Shown here piece after piece: positions 17,403 to 27,613 of a stretch of DNA of 64,000 nucleotides. Position 1 is the first letter of the stretch, and every line of letters starts with the position of its first letter. The translations under genes and the position numbers were made by a program. The stretch is from positions 1 to 64,000 of the forward strand of contig CAVSCI010000020.1 in NCBI GenBank assembly GCA_963726365.1, in the 5' to 3' direction. The DNA is from JAABQG01 sp963726365. Lineage in GTDB: Bacteria; Pseudomonadota; Gammaproteobacteria; Burkholderiales; Burkholderiaceae_C. The notes beneath the pieces are model-generated. The model did not search any database. It had not been told where the DNA came from and saw only the letters and a list, made by a program, of their open reading frames with translations.

Positions 17403-17971
17403 GGTCGCAGGGGTCCCGTGGCGTGCTCCAGCAGATCTGCGTAGCGACCGGCGGCGACCAGCAGCAGGTCGCAGAACTCGCGCGCCGCACCGTCACCGCC
17501 GCGAGCCGTCGTCACATGATGGGCCAGGGACTTCGCCTGCGCGTGGGCATTCGCTGGCGCACAGGCAAAGGCACAGCGCCGCATGACGGGCAGGTCCGGC
17601 CAATCGTCGCCCATCGCGGCTGCCTGCGACCAGTCCAGCCCCAGGTCCGCGAGAATGGTCTCGGCGGCCGGGCCTTTGTCCTCGGTTCCGTAGCGCACCT
17701 GGGTAATCCCCAGCGCCTGCAGGCGCACCCGCAGCGGCTTGGAGTCGCGCCCCGTAATCACAGCGGGCGTAATTCCGGCCTGCCTGAGCAGCTTGAGTCC
17801 ATGTCCGTCCAGCGTGCTGAATCGCTTGAGGGTTTCGCCATGTTCGGAGAAATACAGTCCCCCGTCGGTCAGGACGCCGTCCACATCAAAGAAGGCCACG
17901 CGAATACCCTGCGCCTTCAGCAGCACTTCAGGCGGAAAATTGACGGCAGGTGTGATGGGCCGCATGCTCAT
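17399..17971 (-). CDS. kdsC: 3-deoxy-D-manno-octulosonate 8-phosphate phosphatase
   Basis: A 190-residue HAD-family phosphatase that removes phosphate from KDO 8-phosphate in lipopolysaccharide core synthesis. The catalytic motif is FFDVDGVLTDGGLYF, motif II is VITGRDS, and the late motif is MGDDWPDLPVM. It is small and capless, as is typical for KdsC. It overlaps both neighbours by four bases, so the operon is tightly coupled. Confidence 0.93.
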   Translation of the reverse strand: MSMRPITPAVNFPPEVLLKAQGIRVAFFDVDGVLTDGGLYFSEHGETLKRFSTLDGHGLKLLRQAGITPAVITGRDSKPLRVRLQALGITQVRYGTEDKGPAAETILADLGLDWSQAAAMGDDWPDLPVMRRCAFACAPANAHAQAKSLAHHVTTARGGDGAAREFCDLLLVAAGRYADLLEHATGPLRP

Positions 17972-18945
17972 ATCACCTTGGCACGCATGAGGTCGTTGCT
18001 GTTGAGCGCGCCGCAGAGTCTGCCTTGCGCGTCAACCACCAGAACGCTGGTAATGCGATGAAGTTCCATCAGGCTGGCGGCTTCCGCAGCGAGCGCATCG
18101 TCGCGGATGGTGCGCGGCTTGGGGTGCATCACGTCGGCAGCGCAAGCGCTGCGAAGGTCGATGCCTTTTTCAACCAGACGGCGCAAGTCACCGTCGGTAA
18201 AGATGCCCACGACACGGCCTCCATCGTCCACCACCGCCGAGGCGCCCAGGCCTTTGTCGCTCATTTCGCGCATCAGGCCGGTGAACGGTGTCTGGGGCCG
18301 AACCTGAGGAACATCCTCACCTTTGCGCATCACGTCGCTGATATGCGTGAGCAGGCGCCGGCCCAGGGCGCCCCCCGGGTGCGAGCGCGCGAAGTCATCT
18401 TCCTTGAAGCCGCGTGCATCGAGCAATGCCACGGCCAGCGCATCACCGAGTGCGAGTTGCGCCGTGGTGCTGGCGGTGGGCGCCAGATTGAGTGGGCATG
18501 CCTCCTTCTCCACGCTGCTGTCGAGTGTCACATCGGCATGACGGGCGAGGGTGGACGCAATGCCTCCGGTAATCGCAATCACCGGAACGTTCAGGCGCTT
18601 GAGTACGGGCAGGATGGCCGTCAGTTCCTCGCTCTCGCCGCTGTTGGAGATGGCCAGCACCAGATCAACCGCCTTGATCATGCCAAGGTCGCCATGGCTG
18701 GCTTCGGCGGGATGGACAAACATGGCCGGCGTACCGGTGGAGGCCAGCGTCGCGCAGATCTTTCGGCCGATGTGGCCGCTCTTTCCCATACCCATCACGA
18801 CCACACGTCCGCGCACAGCCAGCATCATTGCCACCGCGTGCGCGAAGCTCTCGTCGAGGCGCGCCTTGAGTCCCAGCAGGGCGGCGGCCTCGATGTCCAG
18901 CGTTTCGTGAGCCAACCGGATGGCCTGGACGGGATCAAAAGTCAT
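17968..18945 (-). CDS. kdsD: Arabinose-5-phosphate isomerase (KpsF/GutQ family)
   Basis: A 325-residue enzyme converting ribulose 5-phosphate to arabinose 5-phosphate for KDO synthesis. The N-terminal SIS domain shows GMGKSGHIGRKICATLASTG and SNSGESEEL. Two CBS domains make up the C-terminal third (DVMRKGEDVP to LRRLVEKG, then DVMHPKPRTI to LMRAKVI). First gene of the kdsD-kdsC-lptC-SDR operon, divergent from the CPA2 antiporter across 89 bases. Confidence 0.93.
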   Translation of the reverse strand: MTFDPVQAIRLAHETLDIEAAALLGLKARLDESFAHAVAMMLAVRGRVVVMGMGKSGHIGRKICATLASTGTPAMFVHPAEASHGDLGMIKAVDLVLAISNSGESEELTAILPVLKRLNVPVIAITGGIASTLARHADVTLDSSVEKEACPLNLAPTASTTAQLALGDALAVALLDARGFKEDDFARSHPGGALGRRLLTHISDVMRKGEDVPQVRPQTPFTGLMREMSDKGLGASAVVDDGGRVVGIFTDGDLRRLVEKGIDLRSACAADVMHPKPRTIRDDALAAEAASLMELHRITSVLVVDAQGRLCGALNSNDLMRAKVI

Positions 18946-19034
18946 GAGCCGATTCTATCGGCGTGGGCCAGGAACAGGGGGCGCCCGATCGGCAATGCGC
19001 GCAGGGACCTGACACTTGCTAGCATCGGGGGGCT

Positions 19035-21020
19035 ATGACCTCGCTGGAACTGACGCTGCTGTACCTGCTGGCCGCCGTGCTGGGCGTGGTGGCGTGCCGC
19101 TCGCTCAGGCTGCCGCCCATGCTGGGCTATCTTGCCGTGGGCGTGGTGATTGGTCCGAATGCGCTGGCCCTCGCACAGAACTCCGAAGGCATCAAGCACC
19201 TCGGTGAATTCGGGGTCGTATTCCTGATGTTTGTCATCGGTCTGGAGTTCAATCTGCCCAAACTCCGCGCGATGCGGCGCCATGTATTCGGGCTAGGGCT
19301 GTTTCAGGTGGCGTTGACGATGGTGATCGTCACGATGGGATCGTTGTTTTTCGCGGTGCTGGCGCCCACGATCTGGACGATGGGTTGGCAGACCGCGCTG
19401 GCGCTTTCAGGGGCCATGGCGATGAGCAGCACGGCCATCGTCGTCAAGTTGATGGCCGAGCGACTGGAGATGGAGTCCGAGCACGGCAAGCGCGTGATGG
19501 GCGTCCTGCTGTTTCAGGATCTGGCGGTGGTCCCGCTGCTGGTGCTGATTCCCGCACTGGGCTCCAGCCCGGAGAAGCTGTTTTCTGCGCTGGCGCTGGC
19601 CGGTGTCAAGGCAGTGCTGCTGATCACGGTGCTGTTGGTTGGCGGGCAACGCGTGATGCGCTGGTGGCTGACTCTCGTGGCGCGGCGCAAGAGCGAAGAG
19701 TTGTTTGTGCTGAACCTCTTGATGATCACACTGGGGCTGGCCTGGCTGACCGAACTGGCGGGTCTGAGCCTGGCGCTCGGGGCCTTCATCGCCGGCATGC
19801 TGATCTCGGAGACGGAATACAAGCAGCAGGTTGAAACCGACATCCGGCCATTTCATGACGTACTGCTCGGGTTGTTCTTCATCACCATCGGCATGATGCT
19901 GGACTGGCGGCTGGTGCTGGAACGATGGCCCCTCGTTCTGTTGCTGGTGACTTTGCCGGTGTTGTTCAAGATGGTGCTGGTTTCTGCCTTGGCCAAGGCC
20001 TTCGGCGCGACCTCGGGCGTGGCCGTGCGTACCGGCCTTTACCTGGCGCAAGCTGGTGAGTTTGGCTTTGTGCTGTTGACGCTCAGTGCCCAGAATGCCC
20101 TGCTCCCGCCCGCGCTGTTCAATCCGATCCTGGCCAGCATGGTGCTTTCCATGCTGGCAACCCCCTTCATCATCCTGTACAGCAACCGGGTCGTCATGAA
20201 GTTTGTGGCCAGTGACTGGCTGCAGCAGTCCCTGCAAATGACGACTATCGCGCGCAAGTCGATCAACGCCAACAAGCACGTGATCATCTGCGGTTTTGGG
20301 CGGTGCGGTCAGAATCTTGCGCGCATGCTGGACCAGGAAGGCATTCCCTACATGGCGCTCGACCTCGATCCCGATCGGGTGCGACAAGCCGCGGCAGCAG
20401 GCGAGTCCGTGGTCTTCGGCGACGCGGCCCGCGTGCAGGCTCTGGTCGCCGCCGGCCTGGGGCGTGCCAGTGCTGTGGTGGTGACCTACCTGGAGGTGGC
20501 CAGCGCGATGAAGGTGCTGGCCAACACACGCGCCCATGCGCCCCATGTGCCCGTGATCGTCCGTACCCAGGACGACCGGGATCTGGAAGCTCTGCAAGCG
20601 GCAGGTGCCACGGAGGTGGTCCCGGAAGCCATCGAAGGCTCTCTCATGCTGGCCAGTCATGCGCTGGCACTGGTGGGGGTGCCGATGCGCAGGGTGCTCC
20701 GTATCGTGCAGGACCAGCGCGACGCGCGCTACAACCTTTTGCGCGGCTATTTCCACGGAGCGGACGACAGCACGGTAGACGAACACGAGCAGGAGCGGCT
20801 CTTTACCCTGACCCTGCCGATGGGTGCGTACTCCGTCGGCGATTCGATCGGCCATCTGGCGTTGCACGCGTTGGCGGTCCGGCTTGTCAGCCTGCGCCGC
20901 GAAGGTGGCAAACCAGTCCGGATCGACGACGACGTGCTGCTTGAAGGCGGAGACACGCTGGTGCTGTCGGGCAGGGCCGAAGCACTTGCGGTTGCCGAAA
21001 CCAGGCTGCTGCGCGGCTGA
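19035..21020 (+). CDS. Cation:proton antiporter-2 (Kef-type) with TrkA domains
   Basis: A 661-residue inner-membrane protein. About twelve membrane helices in residues 1-390 carry the CPA2 motifs SGAMAMSSTAIVVKL and LALGAFIAGMLISE. They are followed by an RCK_N domain beginning HVIICGFGRCGQNLARML (nucleotide binding) and a C-terminal RCK_C/TrkA-C domain around residues 590-655. Family members exchange K+ or Na+ for protons and are gated by nucleotides or glutathione adducts. No KefF/KefG partner is adjacent. Its start overlaps no other gene. Confidence 0.9.
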   Translation: MTSLELTLLYLLAAVLGVVACRSLRLPPMLGYLAVGVVIGPNALALAQNSEGIKHLGEFGVVFLMFVIGLEFNLPKLRAMRRHVFGLGLFQVALTMVIVTMGSLFFAVLAPTIWTMGWQTALALSGAMAMSSTAIVVKLMAERLEMESEHGKRVMGVLLFQDLAVVPLLVLIPALGSSPEKLFSALALAGVKAVLLITVLLVGGQRVMRWWLTLVARRKSEELFVLNLLMITLGLAWLTELAGLSLALGAFIAGMLISETEYKQQVETDIRPFHDVLLGLFFITIGMMLDWRLVLERWPLVLLLVTLPVLFKMVLVSALAKAFGATSGVAVRTGLYLAQAGEFGFVLLTLSAQNALLPPALFNPILASMVLSMLATPFIILYSNRVVMKFVASDWLQQSLQMTTIARKSINANKHVIICGFGRCGQNLARMLDQEGIPYMALDLDPDRVRQAAAAGESVVFGDAARVQALVAAGLGRASAVVVTYLEVASAMKVLANTRAHAPHVPVIVRTQDDRDLEALQAAGATEVVPEAIEGSLMLASHALALVGVPMRRVLRIVQDQRDARYNLLRGYFHGADDSTVDEHEQERLFTLTLPMGAYSVGDSIGHLALHALAVRLVSLRREGGKPVRIDDDVLLEGGDTLVLSGRAEALAVAETRLLRG

Positions 21021-21147
21021 GGGGCGGCTTCGGCCCGTTTGCCTGAGCTGCCCCAAGAAATCGAAGTCTGCGGGCGACGGCGATACCTTCCTCGAGGGGT
21101 GGGTTCCACAGGCAAAATCGGGCAATGGCAATTCAACGGGTCCAGAA

Positions 21148-21702
21148 ATGCAAGAACTCAGCGTCAACGAGTACCTGAAAAAACATATTCGCACGGTTCC
21201 GGACTGGCCGGCGCCAGGTGTTCAATTCCGCGATATCACGCCTTTGCTGCAGGACCCCAAGGTCTTTCGGGTGCTGATTGACGCTTTTGTACATCGCTAC
21301 ATGGACCGCGGCATGCGCCCGGATGTTGTTGCAGGCCTTGACGCACGAGGCTTCATTCTGGGCGCGGTGGTCGCCTACGAGCTGAATATTGGCTTCATTC
21401 CGATCCGCAAGAAGGGCAAGCTGCCCTTCACCACGGTGGCGGAGACCTACGAGCTTGAATATGGCAGCGCGACGGTGGAGCTGCATATCGACGCGGTGAA
21501 GGCCGGGGATAAGGTGCTTTTGATCGATGACCTGATTGCCACAGGCGGCACGATGATGGCCGGCCGGTCGTTGTTGGAGAAGTTGGGCGCCACGGTGATG
21601 GAGGGCGCAGCCATTGTGAATTTGCCCGAACTCGGAGGGGCTGACCGACTGAGGGCGTCTGGGCTGCCGCTGTTCACGCTCGCCGACTTTGACGGCGCAT
21701 GA
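21148..21702 (+). CDS. apt: Adenine phosphoribosyltransferase
   Basis: A 184-residue salvage enzyme that makes AMP from adenine and PRPP. It has PGVQFRDITPLL, GLDARGFILG and the PRPP loop VLLIDDLIATGGTM. ATG 21148 begins the conserved protein; the longer open frame runs back into the antiporter in another phase. The ribosome binding site is weak. Confidence 0.93.
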   Translation: MQELSVNEYLKKHIRTVPDWPAPGVQFRDITPLLQDPKVFRVLIDAFVHRYMDRGMRPDVVAGLDARGFILGAVVAYELNIGFIPIRKKGKLPFTTVAETYELEYGSATVELHIDAVKAGDKVLLIDDLIATGGTMMAGRSLLEKLGATVMEGAAIVNLPELGGADRLRASGLPLFTLADFDGA

Positions 21703-21742
21703 TCGGCGCAACGATCCGCGCGCCAGTGTGCTCCACGTCGAT

Positions 21743-22534
21743 TCAGATTTCGAGTTCCTGCCCCGCGCGCAGCCAGCGGATATCGTGCGGAACATGGCGG
21801 CTGGCGGGAAGGGTTTGATCGAACCGCCGGATTTCTTCCATGATGAGATCGGTTTCCGCGGGCTTGGTATGGGTGATGTAGATCGGAAACCGTTTTTGCG
21901 GATCAATGAAGTCCAGTTCGCTCGCGAGGATCCGGGGTGAGAGGTGCAGGCTGCGGTTCGCGAGATCACTTTCCCGATTGCTGAATGCGGTTTCGATCAC
22001 CAGCATCGCCACGTCCAGCTGGTTCATGCGAGTCCAGAAAGCCGGATTTCTTTCCGTGTCACCGGAAAACACCCAACACCCGCGCCCAGCCGATACGGCG
22101 TAGCCGACCGCCGGCACCGTGTGGACTGCGGGAAGCACCTCGATCTGCTTGCCGCCCAGCTGCAGTGTCTGGCCGGTGGTGACTTCATGAAAACTGATGA
22201 ATGGCGCCTGCCGTGAAGGGATCTGACTGAAGTCCGGCCAGATGATGTTGTTGAAGATGTGCGCCTTCAAGGCTTGGATCGTGCCAGCCAGCGCGTAAAT
22301 CTGCAGCGGTGTGGTTCGCGTCGAGGCGACGGCGTCCACCATGAGCGGCAGTGCCGCCACATGATCCAGATGCGAGTGCGTCAGGAACACGCGATCGACT
22401 TTGCGCATCTCTTCCAGCGACAGGTCACCGACCCCGGTTCCGGCGTCAATAAGCGTGTCGTCGCCGACAAGAAACGACGTGGTTCGACAGTCCTTCGCAA
22501 TGGCACCGGAACAGCCTAGAACCCGTATTCTCAT
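21743..22534 (-). CDS. 3',5'-cyclic-nucleotide phosphodiesterase (class II, metallo-beta-lactamase fold)
   Basis: A 263-residue protein. The metal-binding core TLIDAGTG followed by FLTHSHLDHVAALPL matches the class II cyclic-nucleotide phosphodiesterase branch of the metallo-beta-lactamase superfamily. Further metal ligands lie in VFSGDTERN and the late ITHTKP. It would hydrolyse cAMP or cGMP, but other phosphodiester substrates are possible. It sits 224 bases downstream of the FHA gene on the same strand, with room for its own promoter. Confidence 0.78.
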   Translation of the reverse strand: MRIRVLGCSGAIAKDCRTTSFLVGDDTLIDAGTGVGDLSLEEMRKVDRVFLTHSHLDHVAALPLMVDAVASTRTTPLQIYALAGTIQALKAHIFNNIIWPDFSQIPSRQAPFISFHEVTTGQTLQLGGKQIEVLPAVHTVPAVGYAVSAGRGCWVFSGDTERNPAFWTRMNQLDVAMLVIETAFSNRESDLANRSLHLSPRILASELDFIDPQKRFPIYITHTKPAETDLIMEEIRRFDQTLPASRHVPHDIRWLRAGQELEI

Positions 22535-22758
22535 GAATGCCCTGGTCTTTTCGTGATTGGAGTCATGGTCGTGCTGACGGTCCGGGGGCGGGTGACAGCA
22601 GTTCCCGACAGGCTAAACGCATTGCATATGACAGACAAAGGTAATTTTTGGCATTTTGGCGCATTGAAACAGCAGAATCGAGGTGGCCGTGATGCGTCTG
22701 CCGCTTCAGAGAAGCCGTCCGGTCTCGTGAGGATCGCATCAGCCCCGACGCCGCAGCG

Positions 22759-23406
22759 TCAGGTCTGCAGGAATTGCATCTGAATTCCGGCGAGTTCGAT
22801 CAGGTCACCGGTTTTCAGGGCGACTTGCTCTGCCGGAATGGCTGTCCCGTTCAGGGTCGGCTTGTCGGCGCCGTCAACGTGTGCAACGACAAAACCATTG
22901 GGTCGCCGTGTGATGGCCGCGACGGCAATACCGGGCTTTCCAATCGTCGTGACGACCTTGATCAAGGCCACTTCCCGACCGGCGGCTGCGCCGTTGAGCA
23001 CGCGGATCGCCGCGCCCCCGGGGCCTGATTCATCCGTCAATGGCGCATGGGCTGAAGGGGAAGACGCAGTGCTCGCGCCGGACTTGGGTCCCTGGGCTTT
23101 GTCAAAGCTGGCGCCGGCCAGGTCGCCTTGGTAGCGAATCTGGTATTTGCCGATTTCAATGGTGTCGTTGTTCTGCAGGAGCTGCTTCTTTGCCGCTTTG
23201 CCGTTGATGTACGTCCCATTGGTGCTGTTCAAGTCCTCCAGGAAGACCTCGGTCCCATTCATCTGGATCACGGCGTGCTCGCCACTGACCGCCAGATTGT
23301 CGATGACGATGTCGTTGTAGGGCCGCCGACCAAGTGTTGTGCGATCCTTGGTCAGTTGCACTTCCTTGATGACAACACCGTCGATCGATACGATCATTTT
23401 CGGCAT
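22759..23406 (-). CDS. FHA-domain protein (two FHA-like domains)
   Basis: A 215-residue soluble protein. Residues 1-95 are a canonical phosphothreonine-binding FHA domain with GRRPYNDIV, SGEHAVI and LNSTNGTYING. A Ser/Ala/Pro linker follows, then a second, degenerate FHA fold (TTIGKPG, ITRRPNGF, LNGT). FHA proteins assemble phospho-dependent complexes. The gene lies 51 bases after a PP2C phosphatase gene, so the pair is probably one signalling operon. No Ser/Thr kinase is visible nearby. Confidence 0.88.
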   Translation of the reverse strand: MPKMIVSIDGVVIKEVQLTKDRTTLGRRPYNDIVIDNLAVSGEHAVIQMNGTEVFLEDLNSTNGTYINGKAAKKQLLQNNDTIEIGKYQIRYQGDLAGASFDKAQGPKSGASTASSPSAHAPLTDESGPGGAAIRVLNGAAAGREVALIKVVTTIGKPGIAVAAITRRPNGFVVAHVDGADKPTLNGTAIPAEQVALKTGDLIELAGIQMQFLQT

Positions 23407-23457
23407 GGCCGACTCCTGTTCATAGACGTTAGTTCCAAGCGCATTTGAAACTCCGGG

Positions 23458-24243
23458 CTATTTTCCCAGCAAACGGGAGACGAAGCCGCGTTTTTTGGTA
23501 CCTGGAGTTGCATTTACCAGCAAAACTGAAATATTATCCCGCCCCCCGCTCATGTTGGCACTTTCTATCAAGTTTGCAGCGAGGGTATCAAGAGGAAATT
23601 CGTCTGAAAAAATCGAGGCAATGGCGGCGTCACTGAGCATGTCGCTGAGTCCGTCAGAGCACATCAGATAGATATCGCCCGGCTCGACCCGGTGCTCGTT
23701 CATTTCAAGCATCACGGCATCTTCCACACCCAGAGCCCGCGTGACCAGGTTCCTGTTCGGCGAAACGGCGGCTTGGGCGGGCGTGATCAGTCCCGCATCA
23801 AGCTGCTCCTGCAGGAGGGAGTGATCCCGTGTGAGTTGCGCCAGGGTGCCGTGTCGCCAGCGGTAACAGCGCGAATCGCCAATATGACCGAGAACCAGCC
23901 GGGCGCCCTGAAACACACAAACGACCAAGGTGGTGCCCATGCCGGCGAAATCCATGTTGCTGCAGGCGGCGCTGTATATGGCGCTGTTGGCGTCGCTGAC
24001 GCAGCTCTCCATGGCCCGCCGAACCTCTTTGCCCGGCGCCTGGGCGCCGGTCTGGGTGAGCCAGCGTCCTAGTTCCGTGGTGATCAAGCTGGTCGCCATC
24101 CCGCTGGCGACTTCCCCGGCGTTGTAGCCACCCATGCCATCCGCCAGGACAGCCAGGCCATTCTCCGCATCGAATGCCAGAGCGTCCTCGTTGTTGTTCC
24201 GCATGCGCCCGGTATCCGTTAGCGCGACATAGTCATACATCAT
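23458..24243 (-). CDS. PP2C-type serine/threonine phosphatase (Stp1 family)
   Basis: A 261-residue metal-dependent protein phosphatase. It has NNEDALAF, VLADGMGGYNAGEVAS, the HIGDSRCYRWRHG motif, CSDGLSDML and the closing GGRDNISVLLV, all metal-binding or core PP2C motifs. Start 24243 (MMYDYVALTDTG) was chosen by homology; the extended frame upstream is low-complexity. It dephosphorylates Ser/Thr residues and is paired with the FHA gene. Confidence 0.92.
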   Translation of the reverse strand: MMYDYVALTDTGRMRNNNEDALAFDAENGLAVLADGMGGYNAGEVASGMATSLITTELGRWLTQTGAQAPGKEVRRAMESCVSDANSAIYSAACSNMDFAGMGTTLVVCVFQGARLVLGHIGDSRCYRWRHGTLAQLTRDHSLLQEQLDAGLITPAQAAVSPNRNLVTRALGVEDAVMLEMNEHRVEPGDIYLMCSDGLSDMLSDAAIASIFSDEFPLDTLAANLIESANMSGGRDNISVLLVNATPGTKKRGFVSRLLGK

Positions 24244-24546
24244 TTCTATTTTTTGAGCAGCGCACCTGCGGATGGCGTCAGCAGGAAGAACTCCGGGCCC
24301 AATTCCAGGTACCGGTCCCGCTTGCGGCCATCCCCAAGCGCCCGGTGTGTCATTCGCTGTGGTTACAAGCCCCGGAGCGGCGAAGGTAACAGACGGGCCG
24401 GACAAGTACAAGCCATATCAGGAAAAAATGAATGCAAAATGATGCATATTTCCGGTAATCCATGTTCGATGAACCTTCTTGGGCGGCGAGGCCCAGTGCG
24501 TCGGTGCAGGAGGCGGTGGCGCTGAACGATGGTGCGGATTGATTGC
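24244..24546. other. Intergenic region between PP2C and terC genes
   Basis: About 300 bases with no credible gene. It holds the PP2C promoter. An AT-rich patch (AAAAAATGAATGCAAAATGATGCATATT, about 24423-24450) is the only remarkable composition, with TGCATA-type inverted symmetry. Confidence 0.4.
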
Positions 24547-25224
24547 CTACTTGGCGGCAGCTCGGGTGTTCAGGAACTTTCCGATACCGACCACCAAGGC
24601 GGCGCCCGCCGCAGCCGCCGCATAGTGAATCCAGGGGTTGGCCGCAGCGAAGCCCTTCAGCGCCACGTCACTGACAATGGTTTCACCGCCGACCCAGCCT
24701 ATCAGCGCGGCACCCAGCGTGACGATGATTGGAAAGCGGTCCATCAATTTGATCATCAAGGTGCTTCCGAAAATGACCAGCGGAATGCTGATGGCCAGCC
24801 CGAGGATCAACAGGACCGTGTCGCCTTTGGCGGCGGCGGCGACCGCGATGACGTTGTCGAGGCTCATGACAAGGTCGGCAATCAGGATGGTGCGCACGGC
24901 GCTCATCAGGCTGCCATATTCCTTGCTTTCGCCCTCGCCGTCTTCCTCGTTGCCGAGCAACTGCACGCCAATCCAGAGCAGCAACAGTCCACCAATGATT
25001 TGCAGGTACGACAGGGCCAGCAGTTTCGCAGCCACCACTGTCAGGGCAATTCGCAGTACAACGGCAGCGCCAGAACCAAATAAGACCGCCTTTTTCTGCT
25101 GTTCGGGCGGCAGCGAGCGGGCTGCCAGGGCAATCACAACCGCGTTGTCACCGGACAGGATGATGTTGATCCAGATGATCTTGATCAGGCCGATCCAGAA
25201 GTCGGTGCTTTGCAGTAGATCCAT
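24547..25224 (-). CDS. TerC-family integral membrane protein (YjbE type)
   Basis: A 225-residue membrane protein with about seven helices and the family motifs IILSGDNAVVIALAARSLP near the N-terminus and LVMSLDNVIAVAAAAKGD in the middle. The acidic residues in SGDN and SLDN are thought to coordinate a metal. Relatives help export or insert Mn2+ in exoenzyme metalation or contribute to tellurite resistance. It lies 119 bases after sucD on the same strand and appears to be a separate unit. Confidence 0.85.
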   Translation of the reverse strand: MDLLQSTDFWIGLIKIIWINIILSGDNAVVIALAARSLPPEQQKKAVLFGSGAAVVLRIALTVVAAKLLALSYLQIIGGLLLLWIGVQLLGNEEDGEGESKEYGSLMSAVRTILIADLVMSLDNVIAVAAAAKGDTVLLILGLAISIPLVIFGSTLMIKLMDRFPIIVTLGAALIGWVGGETIVSDVALKGFAAANPWIHYAAAAAGAALVVGIGKFLNTRAAAK

Positions 25225-25251
25225 GTCGGCGCTCCAGTGTTGTCAATGCGA

Positions 25252-25283
25252 GAAGCGCCCGCAACGACGGTTGCGAGCGCTTC
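25252..25283. terminator. Long stem-loop between sucD and terC
   Basis: GAAGCGCCCGCAAC and GTTGCGAGCGCTTC form a 14-bp stem with a single mismatch or wobble and a GACG loop. It lies about 60 bases past the sucD stop. There is no T tract in the sucCD direction, so the terminator role is inferred. Confidence 0.55.
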
Positions 25284-25343
25284 CCTTTTCTTGTGCCACA
25301 GAGTTTAGCGGGGCATCGCCCGCGCGGGTGTCCGTAGTTTTGC

Positions 25344-26237
25344 TTAGAGCATCGCCTTGAGCAGTTTGGCCATTTCAGACGGATCGCGGGTGATCTTGAA
25401 GCCGCATTCCTCCATCACGGCGAGTTTGGCCTCCGCCGTGTCGGCCCCGCCAGAGATCAGCGCGCCGGCGTGGCCCATGCGCTTGCCGGCCGGAGCGGTC
25501 ACGCCCGCAATGAAACCGACGATGGGTTTTTTCATGTTGGCCTGGCACCAGCGCGCGGCTTCCGCCTCGTCCGGGCCGCCGATCTCGCCGATCATGATCA
25601 CGGCATCGGTGTCCGGGTCTTCATTGAAGAGCCGCATGATGTCGATGTGCTTCAGGCCGTTGATCGGGTCACCGCCAATGCCGACCGCGCTGGACTGGCC
25701 CAGGCCGATTTCGGTGAGTTGCGCCACGGCTTCATAGGTCAGCGTGCCGGAGCGGCTGACCACACCGATGCGTCCCTTGCGGTGGATGTGGCCGGGCATG
25801 ATGCCGATCTTGATCTCTTCGGGCGTGATCAGTCCCGGGCAGTTCGGGCCCAGCAACAGGGTTTCCTTGCCGCCGGCCGCGATCTTGGCGCGCATGCGGT
25901 TGCGCACCTCGAGCATGTCCTTGACCGGGATGCCTTCGGTGATGCAGATCGCGAGGTCCAGGTCGGCTTCCACGGCCTCCCAGATGGCGGCGGCAGCGCC
26001 GGCGGGCGGCACATAGATCACTGAGACTGTGGCGCCGGTCTCGGAAGCAGCCTCCTTGACGGAGGCGTAGATCGGGATGTCAAAAATCTTCTCGCCGGCT
26101 TTCTTGGGGTTCACGCCGGCGACAAAGCAGTTCTTGCCGTTGGCGTATTCCTGGCACTTTTCGGTGTGGAACTGACCGGTCTTGCCGGTGATGCCCTGGG
26201 TGATGACTCGGGTGTCTTTGTTGATCAGGATGGACAT
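25344..26237 (-). CDS. sucD: Succinate-CoA ligase, alpha subunit
   Basis: A 297-residue CoA-binding subunit of succinyl-CoA synthetase in the TCA cycle. It starts MSILINKDTRVITQGITGKTG and carries the phosphohistidine region GHAGALISGGADTAEAKL. It follows sucC by 18 bases. All expected domains are present in one frame. Confidence 0.96.
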   Translation of the reverse strand: MSILINKDTRVITQGITGKTGQFHTEKCQEYANGKNCFVAGVNPKKAGEKIFDIPIYASVKEAASETGATVSVIYVPPAGAAAAIWEAVEADLDLAICITEGIPVKDMLEVRNRMRAKIAAGGKETLLLGPNCPGLITPEEIKIGIMPGHIHRKGRIGVVSRSGTLTYEAVAQLTEIGLGQSSAVGIGGDPINGLKHIDIMRLFNEDPDTDAVIMIGEIGGPDEAEAARWCQANMKKPIVGFIAGVTAPAGKRMGHAGALISGGADTAEAKLAVMEECGFKITRDPSEMAKLLKAML

Positions 26238-26255
26238 GGTCTTTTTCCTTCAGCC

Positions 26256-27422
<1,167 letters not shown>

Positions 27423-27613
27423 GAGGGCTCTCTCAGGAGTGGATGATTTGGACCCGACGGCCCCGGCAGGTCGCCGGGCGACAGGCACTGGACATGGCAA
27501 CGGGGAAATGTATCATGCTGCAACGCACCAAACAGAGGCTTGGGCATCGCTTGCCTAATACATAATTATATTAACGCTCATCTGAACTGAAACTGACGCG
27601 AAGGAATCCGGCC

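Noticed and set aside
22618..22660. A GCATATGAC...TTTTTGGCATTTTGGCGCA stretch that resembles the GATAGC repeat
   Set aside because: It lacks the central GACGCTGG block in either orientation, so it was not counted as a copy.
25225..25343. A second manganese riboswitch before the terC gene
   Set aside because: The leader shows a long stem-loop but none of the GGGGAGTAGC / GTCAACA / AGACCTTT strands.
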